Shown here: in pieces, positions 33,972 through 34,026 of the stretch
Layout of the letters: each line of letters opens with the position of its first letter
Numbering within the stretch: position 1 is the first letter of the stretch
Source: Clostridium sp.
GTDB taxonomy: Bacteria; Bacillota; Clostridia; Oscillospirales; Ruminococcaceae
Direction: 5' to 3'
Length of the DNA stretch: 34,026 nt
Assembly (NCBI GenBank): GCA_023664445.1
Contig: JAMPFN010000022.1
Location: forward strand, 1-34,026
Notes under the pieces: generated by a model
What the model saw: the letters and a program-made list of their open reading frames with translations, nothing else
What the model was told of the DNA's origin: nothing
Database searches by the model: none
Program-made: the position numbers and the translations under genes

Positions 33972-34026
33972 TTATTCGTCCTCGTCACTGCACTCATCCA
34001 GCCCGTGAAGCAGTTGTATATATATG
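33972..34026 (-). CDS. C-terminal end of a gene running off the window
   Basis: The minus-strand frame entering at 34026 reads LLHGLDECSDEDE and stops at TAA (33974-33972). The acidic tail is gene-like, but only 17 codons are visible and other frames cannot be excluded. Confidence 0.3.
   Translation of the reverse strand, partial: IYIQLLHGLDECSDEDE

Noticed and set aside
1..34026. CRISPR array or tRNA genes
   Set aside because: No regularly spaced repeats and no cloverleaf-like sequences were noticed. A covariance-model search would be needed to exclude tRNAs fully.

Overview
The window looks like a chromosome segment of a low-GC, anaerobic gut Firmicute of the Ruminococcus/Oscillospiraceae kind. 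The evidence is the codon use, frequent TTG starts behind strong Shine-Dalgarno sites, a TEAP-repeat lipoprotein, and GC-rich hairpin repeats scattered between genes. That host assignment is inference; there is no rRNA or other marker gene here.

Left part (1-5400, mostly + strand): ordinary chromosomal genes. These are a lipoprotein, a short-chain dehydrogenase/reductase, an LtaS-like membrane sulfatase, a DUF896 protein and a small membrane protein. The gaps hold several interspersed structured repeats, including a 38-base near-perfect palindrome, two copies of a ~190-base element, and a small element bounded by 14-base inverted repeats.

Defence graveyard (5778-9902, - strand): a TIR-domain protein, a Thoeris ThsB-like TIR protein whose gene has an in-frame TAA at codon 5, and a helical partner. 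Next to them lies a wrecked restriction-modification pair: a methyltransferase C-terminal fragment and an HNH endonuclease broken by a stop and a frameshift.

Dead mobilizable element (9907-17211): a broken DUF6076-like gene, an excisionase-like HTH protein, a frameshifted coiled-coil protein, a candidate oriT, two mobC-like genes, a Xis-like protein and a tyrosine integrase with two frameshifts and no catalytic tyrosine. A group II intron sits exactly after the ATG of the first mobC gene. Removing it restores a protein that aligns from its first residue with the second MobC.

BREX island (17264-31269, - strand): one long operon in the order regulator, DNA-recognition-like gene (frameshifted), brxP, brxC, pglZ, small zinc protein, brxL, cysteine desulfurase. 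This is the type 4 BREX order. The PP-loop/Fe-S protein BrxP together with a co-transcribed cysteine desulfurase suggests sulfur chemistry on DNA (phosphorothioation). The operon has a strong sigma-A promoter whose -35/-10 region is bracketed by two identical 11-base repeats, the likely operator of the XRE regulator.

Right part (31277-34026): a SLOG-fold protein, a second XRE regulator with a small downstream gene, and a RES-type protein interrupted by an in-frame TAG exactly where a conserved tryptophan is expected.

A striking overall pattern is the number of broken genes. There are five in-frame stops, using TAA, TGA and TAG, and about eight frameshifts, all in mobile or defence genes. The large BREX genes and the housekeeping genes are intact.
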